Origin: Theobroma cacao
Taxonomy: Eukaryota; Streptophyta; Magnoliopsida; Malvales; Malvaceae
DNA length: 64,000 nucleotides
Assembly (NCBI RefSeq): GCF_000208745.1
Contig: NC_030852.1
Coordinates: 3,054,065 to 3,118,064 of the forward strand
Direction of reading: 5' to 3'
Shown piece after piece: positions 35,101 through 46,300 of this stretch. A model generated the notes under the pieces. That model did no database searches, was not told where the DNA came from, and saw only the letters and a program-made list of their open reading frames with translations. Position numbers and translations under genes: made by a program. Numbering within the stretch: position 1 is the stretch's first letter; each line of letters starts with the position of its first letter.

Positions 35101-35435
35101 GATTTTGCTCTATCATTACCTTGAAATTCTTCTCTCAAGGTATCCCAAACTACTTTTGGATCATTAAAATTAATGATCCTTGCAAAGATAGAATCAAAAA
35201 TTGCAGATTGAAGACAAAAGAGAAACTTATGCCTCTTTTCAACTTCTTTGCTATGTTGTTTGATCTGAACTAGTGTAGGATATGCGTGTTGTTGGACAAG
35301 AGGCTCTCCACCAACCTCATCTATATCACAAAGATCAAATGCTTTCAAATATGATTTCATCTTCATAGACCAGATATAATAATTTGATCTAGAAAAAGTA
35401 GGAGGAGTTGAAGTTGAAAAACCAGTTGTTGCCAT
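32190..35435 (-). pseudogene. Copia-3 gag-pol, disrupted, integrase largely deleted
   Basis: Gag starts at 35435 (MATTGFSTSTPPTFSRSNY, a copia gag start; LKAFDLCDID follows), continues at 34782-35021 and reaches the zinc-knuckle area at about 34563-34754. GAG-pre-integrase is at 33794-34171 (DIWHKRLGHKSYDCLAK). Integrase has only its first third, then a break near 33600 that leads straight into RT: 33382-33597 (GVKWIYRTKLNSDG, KARLVVKGFAQ) and 33046-33264 (YGLKQAPRAWYDSMDEHL, intact ALYVDDLLITG). RNase H lies at about 32190-32800. Stops and frameshifts occur between blocks. Confidence 0.9.
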
Positions 35436-35510
35436 TTAAGTTGAGAGTGGAGAATATTATGAAAAAAGTTGAAAAAAAAAATGATCAAATCAGAAGTCCC
35501 TCAAGAAACA

Positions 35511-35524
35511 TTGCTCTGATACCA
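35511..35524 (-). other. Copia-3 primer-binding site (initiator tRNA-Met)
   Basis: TGGTATCAGAGCAA read on the minus strand, directly next to the 5' LTR end at 35525. It is unmutated at the first twelve positions of the usual plant copia primer site. Confidence 0.9.
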
Positions 35525-35999
35525 TGTAAAAAAGCTCAAATAAAAGAAGAATAGAGAGGATGACCATAGTAAGAAATGGAATTTATAAGATGGATTTTTA
35601 TTTTTCACACACCAACAGTAAAAGTAATTTTTCCTTGAGAGTCGGTATTGGATAATGCAAAACTCTAAGGAATATAGCTGAGCATAGTATTCTAAACATG
35701 GGATTCTATGCCAACAATGGTTTTCAGAATACAACAACAAAACAAAAAGAAACAAAAGAATAAAATGCATAGCCTCCCACTGCTTTCAAAACAAAAACAA
35801 CACGACAAAACAAAGTTGCCTTTTAAACATAAAAGAAAACATCATGCTTGTTGTTACGCCCCCACTTTTTTCTTCATCCTCATATTCTTACACACTGAGG
35901 CATGAATCACCTTGTTACACACCAATGCATTGATCACTTTAGCAATAATTGTTACCTGTTAAGACATGAATCACTTTGTTACATACCAAGGTATCAACA
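35525..35999 (-). repeat. Copia-3 5' LTR
   Basis: 475 bp starting TGTAAAAAAGCTC and ending TATCAACA on the plus strand. It aligns with 31574-32151 through the CTAAGGAA and AATAAAATGCATAGCC blocks. Confidence 0.88.
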
Positions 36000-36082
36000 C
36001 CTTCCAAGATCCTAACTTTTGCTTAAATCAATGAGGTTTTGTTTTTTTTTTTTAAGTTAAGGAGGAGATTTTGAAACTTTTA

Positions 36083-37027
36083 TGACATGTTTAGTTCGCA
36101 AAATGGAATACAGGAAGAATGAAATAGCTATTTCGTGAGACTAACTTAAGGCAATAATAACTATTATGTAGTTTGGTTCATAGAATGGAATTGCCATTAT
36201 GATATTATTCCAATGTGTGGTTTGCAAACAAGTTTTGAAATAACAAAAGAATATGTGATAAAAAATTCCTTAATTATAATTTATGATTTTTAATTTAAAA
36301 TATTCAATTTTTTATAATTTATTAAAAATATTAATAAATTTTAATGAAAAATTTATTTTGATTGCTTAATTTAATTTAATTTATTTTATTTTTTATAANT
36401 TAATGAAAAATTTATTTTGATTGCTTAATTTAATTTAATTTATTTTTTTGTATTTTTTAAAAATGTTAAAATATTCAAAATTTATAATTTATTTAAAATA
36501 TTAGTAATTTATAGTTAAAATTTTAATTTGTTTCTATAATTTGAAATGTTCATTTTTATAATTTATAACTAAAATTTTAATATAATATTTTTGTTTTAAT
36601 TGCATTTTTCTTTTTTTTTTGTTTTCTTTTTTATTTATGAATCTATCTAGACATGTGATCAGCGCAATGGAGAGTCAATCTAACTTTACCCTAAACCCTA
36701 AACCCAAATCAATGCTAACTTGTTACCAGATCTGGCTGTGGAGGAAATTTAGAGAGAGAAGGAAAGGGGTTGATGAGGTAGAGAAAGAAAGAACAAAATG
36801 AAAATGAAAAGCTTTTATATGCTAGGGCTATATTTCATTATATGTAGAATATTAATATCACAAAATAATTAAGGGTATTTTTGTTTAAAATTTTTTTAGC
36901 TATTTTGTGGCTTGCGATATAGTTATTACTGAAAGAATGCTAGGTAATGACTATTCCATCTTCTCTCGAAATAATCATTTATCAAAATGGTCATCCTGTG
37001 AACAAAATGGCCCAACCAAACATGTCG
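36083..37027. mobile_element. Tourist-like (PIF/Harbinger) MITE
   Basis: 945 bp with inverted termini TGACATGTTTAGTT (left) and CGACATGTTTGGTT (right, reverse complement), flanked on both sides by the trinucleotide TTA (36080-36082, 37028-37030), the target preference of PIF/Harbinger. The interior is AT-rich with a direct repeat of about 46 bp at 36341 and 36400 (59-bp period) and one undetermined base at 36399. No transposase is present, so it is non-autonomous. A frame at 36619-36801 is not gene-like. Confidence 0.85.
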
Positions 37028-37628
37028 TTAGGTCTTAAGTTCAATCTTATCATGTGTGACTCAGTCCAACAATGTGTAGACTTTTTTTTATTAATTAATT
37101 TTTTTATGTATATATGTATATATTATGTGACATAAAATTGCATATGTTTTTGAATGGAACTTTTACTTCTAACATGTATCTTGGTCAAAACAAAAAAGTC
37201 ATCCATTAAGTTATTTGGTCGAACTTAATTAGAATTAAATTCTTTGTATTTTTCCTTTACTTCTTTTCCGGATGATGCAATACCTTTTGTCTTTTCTCAA
37301 TTTAAAGAAGTTGAATACAAAAGTAAGCTTGAGTCAATTCAATTTATTTTTCCTTCGCTCCTATAAGTATATATATATCAGGGCATTTGTTTCTCTTCTA
37401 TCTCCAAACTTAATTATTTGAATATTTCAGTTTTCAACAAATCATATGTACTCCCCCAATTAAAATATATCAATTAGGACAAACTTAAGCATATTAAAAT
37501 ATATTTGACAGCTATAAATTTTCCATTTTCTCTTTCTACTTAAGATAATAAAAAAAATGGGCATTAAAATAAGTACAAGTTAGAAAGATGGCATTCAAAA
37601 GAGGCTGACTTCTTCAACTCTAAAGGTG

Positions 37629-37636
37629 TATATAAA
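37629..37636 (+). promoter_or_regulatory. TATA box of the candidate secreted peptide gene
   Basis: TATATAAA, 67 bases before the ATG at 37703. A start about 30 bases downstream would give a leader of roughly 40 nt, a normal plant arrangement. Confidence 0.65.
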
Positions 37637-37702
37637 TGGGAACAACACGAGGATGAGGAAGAAAGAAAGCAAAGACTCCCAAAATTGTAGTTGCAAGTTG
37701 AA

Positions 37703-38125
37703 ATGGCTTTGCATTTCTTCTACCGATTCCTCGTTCTAGCCATTCTAATAACTTCTGTTTCAAGCATGCGCCATCTTTCCATTAATGATGCCGGTTCCAA
37801 TCATTTCTTCTCCTTGTAAATTCACGTTGCAAGAGCAACAACGGTTTATTTGGCTTTCATTTCTTGTCTCGTGTTCTCTTTCTTTAACTTTTGGCTGTAC
37901 TTAAAATATTGTCATATATAGAAAAAGATTTGTTGTTTGCTTGACCAACTATATGTACGAATGTGGGGTTTTGCAGATTCAAAAACTATGGTGAGGTTTG
38001 TCAGCATCAGCCATAAAGAAGATCCAAAGCCAACCCCCTCTCCAAGTCCAAACAAGCCACCACATAAAAATAAACCAAATAGACCACCAGATAAAAAAGC
38101 ACCCGGTACCCCACCACAACGCTAG
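37703..38125 (+). CDS. Candidate small secreted Pro/Lys-rich peptide, two exons
   Basis: Exon 1 starts at 37703 and encodes a classical signal peptide (a short basic start, then LVLAILITSVSS at about 10-21), followed by MRHLSINDA. Exon 2 runs from an acceptor after TTTTGCAG (37977) to TAG at 38123-38125 and encodes VRFVSISHKEDPKPTPSPS, then NKPPHKNKPNRPPDKKAPG, a Pro/Lys-rich tail. To keep frame, exon 1 must end in phase 1. A donor at 37794 (GTTCCA, weak) does this and gives 79 residues. The stronger donor at 37816 (GTAAAT) leads to an early stop in exon 2. The donor is therefore uncertain, or a frameshift has occurred. Small size, signal peptide and basic Pro-rich C terminus resemble plant secreted peptide precursors, but no known motif (CLE, CEP, PIP, IDA, PSK) is seen. 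Confidence 0.55.
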
Positions 38126-38522
38126 TTTTTCGATGGACTACTTACTATATTTCTAAATTGTTGTAATACAAATAGTATATTATTTTATAATATTAAATGT
38201 ACAAATAAAAATTACTGTTATAATCAATTAATTTTCAATAATACATACTGCAAATTATTGTGATATTTGTACTCTTTTTATGTCTTTTTTTCAAGATTTT
38301 TTAATCCTGATAGGGTGATAATGACTCTCTTATCATAATTCTTATTGACAGATTTCGTTTGTCTATCATTACATATATTAGTTTTTACTTAAGTAATATT
38401 TATTTTAAATTAGAAGAAAAAAATTTAACAGAAATTAACACTCACTAATTAATTAAAATTTAAGATTATAATAAAAATTAATTTATAATGATAATTTAAT
38501 ATGAGCAACACTTTAGCTACAA
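38126..38522. other. AT-rich 3' flank of the peptide gene
   Basis: Probable 3' UTR and flank. Nothing else is recognised. Confidence 0.5.
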
Positions 38523-38770
38523 TTATGTACAAGCTCCCAACCAAACTTATGGGCTTATAGTCATTAATCTCTATTGGTGAACTACGATTACGAATTCGAG
38601 TGATGAAAGAAGCATTGATACTATCCTTGAGTGTGCATGAATGGAAGACATCATGTAGAAAACTTATAACCTCATCCTTGATATAACCTCACTGTTGTTT
38701 GGAAAACTAAACTTAAATCCCTTAAGCCCCAGCACCTTGTTGCCATCACATCTTTGGATCATACTCCATG
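38523..38770 (-). pseudogene. LINE (L1-type) RT fragment
   Basis: On the minus strand, with one or two frame changes, a RCDGNKVLGLKGFKFSF stretch (the KAPGPDGFNF block), FLHDVFHS, SINASFITRI and PIEINDYKPISLVGSLY can be read. These match the start of plant LINE RT. It is truncated at both ends. Confidence 0.75.
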
Positions 38771-39334
38771 TCTAGGGGTGTGCAAATACAAACCGAATCG
38801 AAGAACAAAATCAAGCCAAAGTAAGTTTGATTTTTTCAATTAAGTTAGTTTGAGTTTTCGATTAGTTTAGACATTAGAGTTTGGTTATTACAATTAAATT
38901 TGGTTCGGTTTCGGTTAAAAAAATTTCTAATCGAACTAATAGAACTTAAAAACAAGGGCAGGGGCGAAGCTAGAGCATTTTTAAAAGGGGGTCAAATAGA
39001 AAGAGACACTAAATGGTTAAAGAGAACTTTATATATAATTCAATTATCACTCATCTAAATCATTCAATAAAATTCAAAAGATATTGGACATACAAAAAAA
39101 GGCACATTAACAGTAATGGTGGTGTCAGTTATATATATGACTGAATGGAACTATAAAATGAGTCTTTCTCACTCTTTGAGCACAATCGTAGATGAGAAAA
39201 TAATTTTTCAAACTCAAATGAATTGCCTCTTTACTTTGTATGTTCTAACTCTCTTTTTATTTTCTATTTACCTCTTAAATTGCTTATTAACATATTAAGT
39301 TATTGAGTTGAACTATTAAGATATATTATGTTAT
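38771..39334. other. Intergenic stretch with transposon-end-like sequence
   Basis: Contains phrases frequent in plant repeats (TAGGGGTGTGCAAAT at about 38773; CAGGGGCGAAGCTAG at about 38959, like an hAT terminus). No partner end was found, so no element is called. Confidence 0.4.
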
Positions 39335-39339
39335 GATAG

Positions 39340-42162
39340 TGTCGTAACGTGCGAGTTCGGGAAACCGACCGCTAGGAGCGGAGTGATTTGGGAGTTGCTA
39401 CCAATCTTTTTTCCTATTAGGTGTGATCGGTCACCTATTAAATTGGTTCTATTCGACGAAATCCTAAATTGATTTTAATTTCGTCGAAAGAACGATAAAT
39501 TGGTCTACGTATTTTATTTAGAGCTGGGTTCGGGAGTACGGTTACGCACAGGGAAGGATTAGCACCCCTGTGATGCTCGTTCCACGAACGGTACCACTTA
39601 ATCATATATTATCCTAACCCATTAATTTTATTTTTATACTTCCTTAACCTGATTTATTTAATTCATCTTTGATTCTTTTAACAAGTTAAAATGTTTCATT
39701 TGTTTTACGAATTTGACGTGCACGTGATGCAATTGTGAAATGCATGGCATGAAATCGAGATAATGTTAAACGAAAATCTTTTATTGAGCGTACTTTTCGA
39801 ATCTGCCCATCATACTGGTGGGATCCGGAAGCATTCTCTCACCTAGAGAAATACTTAGCAATTCACCTTCGCAAGTTTACTTGGTAGATCCCATCATCGG
39901 GATAGTCGTTTGTGAGTAAAAAAATAGTGTTTTCATGAATGCAAATCCTAATACGGATAAAAGCCTTTTATTAAAGATATTTCTCCTGACCCTCCCATCG
40001 TATTGGAGGAGTTCGGAGGTATCTTTTCACCTAGGGAGTTTACCGATGAAACTCACCTTCGCAAGCTTTCTCGAAAAGTCCCATCATCGGGGTTTATACC
40101 CCGTATACGGAATATATTTATATGCCATGACATTTAACAATGCAACGATGATACGTGATGCACTCGTACACTCGATATTTGTTTCTTATCTTTCACAAAA
40201 TTTACTACTTTTCTTTGTGTGCGTATTTATTATGAACAAATATTTTACATATACTTATTGTTTTTTGCTTCATTATGCATTTTGCTATATAAGTGCTTAT
40301 TTATTTTACTATATGAAATTTTTTAGAACTATATATTTTGTTAGATCAAGTTTTTTCTATTATCCGTAATTATTATTATTATTATTCATGCATATGTGTT
40401 TTCCATTTTTATTATTATGATTAACAAATTTATTGTTATCATTGATTTCTATTTTATTTTGTTTTGCATATTTTGATTAATTGGTGGTTAACTATATAGT
40501 TTTTATTTCATTTACAATTAGGAACATTGGAATTCTGAATTAGGACGCTCCCATCGTACTGGTGGAGTCTTAATTGAAACCCCTAACCTAGGGAAGTTTG
40601 CTTGAAATTGCGACTTCTCGCGCTTCGAATGGACATCCCATCATCGGTATATTGTACTTGTAGTTAATGTCATGGTATATTATTATTTTTTATTTTTTTA
40701 TTATTTTTTTATATATATTTGTAGTAAATATTTTCCAAAGCTTAAGTTCTTTGTATGACTAAACTTTTTTTAAAATATTATTATTTTATTTTATTTTTTA
40801 TGCTTTATTATTTCTATGTTCTTCTATTTGTATTAATTTCCTAAGTCTAAAATATCATCGAAAAAAATTAGAACATTATGCTATAATAATTGAGAATTAA
40901 TTCTACCTAATATTCTTAAAAAAAAAACATATAAAATGGGCCAACCTAAAACACAAACAGATCCATAAAAAGGTTAAGGATTTACCTTGCTGGGTTAAAA
41001 GCAGCCCAAGATAGCCGACTTGCTCCAACTAAACTGCCTCCCTAAGGCCCGCGTAGCCTCTTGTCAAAACGCACCGCTTTGGTGCACAAACCAAAGCCTT
41101 TTTGCCTCCCAAAACTACACCGTTTTGATCACCACTACACTTTCCCCAAAATAATGCCGTTTCACTTTAAACCCTAGATATAAAACCACATTTTCTTTCT
41201 TTTCTTCCCATTTTTCCCCTCATTTTCTCTTTCTAGCCGTCGGACCCTTCTCATTCTCTCTAAACCCCCAACTTCTCCTCTCCCCTTTCTCTCTCACTCT
41301 CATGCCGATGACTTCCTCTTTGCCGCCGATCTGCAGATGGCTTCCCAACAGAAACCTCTAGACCTCCAAACCGCCGACCTCCCAAGCTAGCTCACCTTGC
41401 TGCCAGTTCTCTCTCTATCTCAATACAGCCGATCGACTCTACCTTTGGCACCGATTGGTTCTCTCCCTCTCTCTTTATACCTTTTCTCTTTTTGGCGTCG
41501 ATTGGTGCTCTCTCTCTCTCTCTTTATTCCTTTCCTCCCTTTCGTCGGCCACTCTAGCTCTAGATCTGTTCAAACAGTAGCCTAGAAACCTCCCTTAGAA
41601 TCTCTTTTCTAATTGACGGCAAGAGACCCAAGGCTCTTCTCCTGACACCGACGGCATAAACCCAAATCTTATTCCCTAAAACCGATGGCAGAAAGCCCAA
41701 GAATCACTCTTTCAGTGCCAGCCATTGTGTATTTTTTTGTATTTTTCTTTGATTTTTCTGTATTTTTTTGTTTGAGAATTTGTGGTTTTGGTTGCTAAAA
41801 GACTTAGGGCTTTTGATTTTGGCTTTTTGTGTTTTTTTTTTTAAGGATTATTTTTTTGGATCGTTTTCTCTAGTTTTTCAAAATCATTTTTTCTTTTTGT
41901 TGAATTTGCCTACATTTTAAAAGATCTAGATTGTCCAAAAGGAGTGCAATCATGTGATTTTGCAAGGCTCCTGGCACAAGCAAGCTCGGGACAGGTAGTT
42001 GGAGGTGACTAGAGAAAGAGGCTGAACAAATGTTCAATCTTTTCCCTTCTCTGTTCCCCTTTCTTTTTTTATTGTTTTTTAATTAATTTGTATTTTTATT
42101 GTATTATTTGATTATTTTATTTATTTTTTGATTAATTTTTATTTGGGGAATAGGTGTCTACA
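39340..42162 (+). mobile_element. Solo LTR of family A
   Basis: 2823 bp starting TGTCGTAACGTGCGAG and ending GGTGTCTACA, flanked by a perfect 5-bp duplication GATAG (39335-39339, 42163-42167). No primer site, polypurine tract or gag-pol is present. Inside are three degenerate modules, each opening with a CCCATC(A/G)TA(C/T)TGG form and closing with CATCATCGG (39807-39903, 39988-40094, 40547-40647), a TATAAAA element (41179-41185) and a CT-rich tract (41190-41600) of the kind found around LTR transcript starts. A second copy occurs in two pieces (48083-48325 and 58757 onward), where the start region also matches. Confidence 0.87.
41179..41185 (+). promoter_or_regulatory. TATA box of the family A LTR
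   Basis: TATAAAA in the LTR, directly followed by a CT-rich leader-like stretch. The second copy has lost this motif at the corresponding place near 60311. Confidence 0.5.
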
Positions 42163-42167
42163 GATAG

Positions 42168-43336
42168 GCTATTAGGTTAGACTGTTAAGACATAATATGT
42201 TATGATAGGCTTAGATTTATATTAAAGTTTAATGGGTTTGGATTTATATTATTATTTTTATTTATTTGTTTTCATTTTTATTTTATTTACTTCTATGTTC
42301 TAAATCTCTATAAATTTTTTTCACAAATTTCTGTGAACCATCAATCATATTCTTTTTCTTTCTTTTTTATTATGCCATATGTGAATTCTATTTTTTACTT
42401 GTCATGTTCTCTTTTTTTTTTTTCTGTTATGTGGATTTTATTTTTATGATAAAATAAAATAGGGTCCATTTTTTTGTTTTGCTTTCACTACGTTGGCCAT
42501 TCATGTTCTGTCTTGTTTGATTGCGAGTTCTTCAGCAAACTTCTACCTAGCGCCTGCATGAGATTTCAATTTCCCTTCTTCTAGATGACATGTCCCAATT
42601 TTATGCCCCTTCCTACCTAGTGCTGAATTTCCCCTTGATTTTCTGGCTATTTGTAAACTAAGGTGAAGTGCTTGTTTTCTTTTCTTGTACTGATCTCCCT
42701 TTATTGTGATCAGTTTGTATCAAACATTTGTTGTGATCAGTCGGCACTCTTACAATGTAAGAACAAGAGCTCTATCACTATAAGGAAAGCCCAAAAGGTA
42801 CTTCTAATTTTGTCTTTGGAAAGAAAGGATTTCAACTACGTTTTTTTTAACAAAGGATACATGTAACTATTATTAAACCAAATGCTCATGTGCTACCTTT
42901 AATTTATTTTAATTGATGAATTTCCTTTTTAAATATCTTCTTTATTTAGGCATAACTCTCTGTAGGAAGTTGAACTTAGAAGTTATAACCAAAGATTTCC
43001 ATGTTATGTTATGGTATGCATTATTCAACAAAAACACTCAAATGTACCTCTTTTATCATTTATTCTTTGTTTAGAAATCAATGAATAAATTATCCATTCA
43101 TTTATACTATTTAAATTTCTATTAACATACAAATATAAAATAAAAACTACCCACCTAACAATGTGCAACCATTATATTGCTTGTATGCTTCCTACTAAAG
43201 GTGTCAAAAGGGTTGGGTTACTCGCCACCTAGGCTCACAAGTTGGGCATAGATTTTCAAATCTAAGCCCGGCCCGACATGATTAGATTATTTTATTAATA
43301 AATAATATGTGCTTATTTAATTTTAATTGTAAAATA
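42168..43336. other. Intergenic AT-rich stretch
   Basis: No gene supported. The start repeats the left flank of the solo LTR (a form of TTAAGA-A-ATATGTTATGATAG, compare 39310-39339 with 42179-42208), so the LTR sits in a short local duplication. Reading frames here are short and unremarkable. Confidence 0.5.
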
Positions 43337-46300
43337 CACTACAACATAAACAACTTTTAATGACACAATTTGAGATGCACTTTTATTTTTGCATCTAAAT
43401 ATTTAGTTATAATATTTGAATTTAAGATTTAAATGATTTTTTTATACAACTCATAAAAATCTAATACTTTTTATGGTTTTTTATTTTAATTAGAAAATAG
43501 GGTTAGAAAATACTTTTTTAATTAAAAACCATACTTGTTACGTGTACTCTCTCTTTCTCTCTACCGATTTCAAATCTCTATTCTTTCACTATTCTTTCAT
43601 CTGTCTCTCTCTCTCACTCTTACAATACACCAAATTCTTGCTTCCAACAGATTTCAAATTCTTGTTTTCTTTTCTTTTCTTGTCTTTCCTCTTTTCTATT
43701 CTCTCTCATAGTTTCTTTCCCCTTTAGATTTTTGATTCAGATTTTAAAGGTTCGGTTTTGTGTTTCTCTTCAATTTTAAAGGTTTAGTTACCCCAACAGT
43801 TTTTATTGTTTCTTCCATTCAAGTGATAGGTGTGTAACTTCTTCGATTCTGCTTTAATTTTTCTTTGATTTTTTTTTAAAATTTTACAAGGATGAAAGCT
43901 TTTAATTTAACATCCTCAATGGATTAATTTTATTTTATTTTCAATAAATTTCTATCATAAGACAGAAAGATTTGAATAGAAACAGTTTGATTTTAGGGAA
44001 TGTATTCGTTGAATATAATGGAATGATATGTTGGTTAGGTTTCTTTTTCTCTTTCTACCACGTGAGTAAGGAGAGGATTTTGATATATTTCTTTAAGCGC
44101 ATGTATTCATTGTAGCTTCAAATATAGTTTTTTACGCGCATGTACATGCCATTGTATATTTGAAGTGGAAGAACATGTTGGAAGCAAAAGGGACATTGGT
44201 GGTTTCCAACATGAAAATAATGAGGACATGTGGACTTTGATTTAAGTTGAAACACCTGGAAGAAACTATTCATTGATGGATATTTTGAAGGGAATGGGTT
44301 TGCTTAGAAGGTGATAGGATTTGAGTCCAAAGGCCAAGAAAGATATAGAAATTTGGATTTTGATATCACAAAAATTAGTACTCTTAGTAGTACGTGAAAA
44401 TGACCAGCCATCAACTTTTTCACAAATGGTATCATGTATTGCAACTATTTTTATTTTCTTTCGATTCTCAAGTTTCTTTACTTATAATAATTTGTAGCTT
44501 CATGAATCATCATTGATTGGTTGCTAGGAAATGGAACAAACAATTGATAATATATGTCTAAATCAAATTTTTAAAGTTAGTAACTTGCAATCACTTTAAG
44601 AAATTTTACAATTTTGAGGTTCTAATTTATAATATGATTTGTGATGTCATTTTTATCTTTTTTAGATGGTGGAAGTCAATGTTCCTCAACTTCTCTCTGA
44701 AGAATAAAGACACAACTTGGAACAAATGAGCCTAACAAGATACTTGGAAGAATGCACCCTGAGCATTTGGCTCATTAGTTAGTGCATTATCCTTCTACCT
44801 AAAGAGCAGGGTTCAAATCCCCCTTCCTTAATTATAAAAAAAAAAAGATACCTAGAAGAATTGATTCCAAATGCTGCTCTTGATAAATCCTGTAAGTCAT
44901 TTTATGTTAATTATTACACAACAACAAAAGTAGTACATTAATTTATGTAATTGCTTTGAAGATAATTTTGTTTTGGCATTATCATCGGAATTTGATGAAA
45001 GTGACCGGTAATGGCTTTATTGTTTGTTCAATCTGATTATTGTGGCATGGCATCAACTAGATTAATGGTATTTGGCTTCTGATTAATTGATTGTTCATGG
45101 CTAGACATATTTAGATTGTTGTGTTGCTTTTTGAATTCTTATTTAATTAAAATTCTTAAAGTGTTGCATAATTTATACATGAATGGAGTTTTGGATTTTT
45201 TTTTTTTAAAAAAAAACAAAATGTGGTTTTGATTCATCGATGAGAGATGTATAGAGGATTGAAACAAACATTGCAGAAAGCAAGAATAGTAATATAGAGA
45301 ATATTCACCATTATCTGTTGCATGCAAACCACCATTTTAGTCATTTACTCAAGTGTCCTTGCTAAATATCCCTTTCAAGCTGTTTTTATTTGTTTTTCCA
45401 CATAACATATTTCAGTTCATTGCTGTCTTGCTGCACCCTCCCTGTAATCTCCAAGCACAAGCCATTGGCAGGGCTCTTGCTTGGTTGTTTACTCTTAGAA
45501 GGTTTCTTGCTAGGGGCTGGATTTATAGGATATCAAGTATAGCTACTCTAAAATCATTGAGATAGCATGCATTCAAGCTATATTTGATTCATAAGAGGCC
45601 TTATCATAGATGTTAAAACACAAAGACACTTTTTGCACATAAATCTAGTTCAAAATGTTGTTAATATTACCTATTATTTGCAGTTAACTAGATATTATCT
45701 TGCTTTGTCTCAAATTACATTATGAACTACTTGCAAATGAATATTATCTTGCAACTTTATCTTTGCAAGTAAGGAAGGCTGAGAACTGCAATGTCAGATG
45801 GTTTTGTTAGGTTGGAGAATGGACAAATAAATATGTATGGAGAGGAATTGGAAAGAAAAAGAAAGAAAGAAAGAGATTACTAAAATTAGTTGAGGAAACC
45901 CCATACTGTACATATTGTAAAGACCTTTGAAAATGGCTTTTAAGGCATATGTTTTTTGGGGCATTAGTTGCTGCAATTTGACTTGGAAGGCACTTTATGA
46001 TTTGTAAGCATGCGTTTTTAGCACCTATTAGAAGATTTTATGTGTCTATCTTTTTTTTTTATAATAGGGTCTAGCTACCCTATTCAAGTTTATTAACTAT
46101 GAAATAAAAAGAACAAAGGAGGGGGACATAAACCGTACCTCCAAGTTACATGATCGTAAGAAAGTTTTGGAGAAGTACTTAGAGTAGGGAAATTCATTTT
46201 ACATGTATAACTTTTGATGTTACAGTAAAACAAATATTCCCTACTATTACATTGAGACAATACACTAAAATAAGATTTAAAATAGAAAAAGTAAGTAAGA

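Larger units (their letters stand above)
31574..35999 (-). mobile_element. Ty1-copia retrotransposon (copia-3) with both LTRs
   Basis: LTRs at 31574-32151 (3') and 35525-35999 (5'). The primer-binding site for initiator tRNA-Met, TGGTATCAGAGCAA on the minus strand, is perfect at 35511-35524. A polypurine tract (AAGGAAGGG on the minus strand) adjoins 32151. Flanking pentamers CTTTC (31569-31573) and CCTTC (36000-36004) are a one-mismatch target duplication. The element is inserted into a LINE. At 4.4 kb it is slightly short, owing to loss of most of integrase. Confidence 0.9.

Noticed and set aside
36685..36712. CCCTAAA repeats suggesting a telomere remnant
   Set aside because: Only about two and a half units inside a MITE; too short for an interstitial telomere.
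38959..39000. hAT-like terminus CAGGGGCGAAGCTAG
   Set aside because: No partner terminus within the neighbouring sequence.
43542..43727. Plus-strand frame of 61 codons
   Set aside because: CT-rich low-complexity sequence within the CACTA element.
44754..44845. Possible tRNA gene (A and B boxes present)
   Set aside because: Same reasons as the first copy; flanked by a 16-bp duplication.
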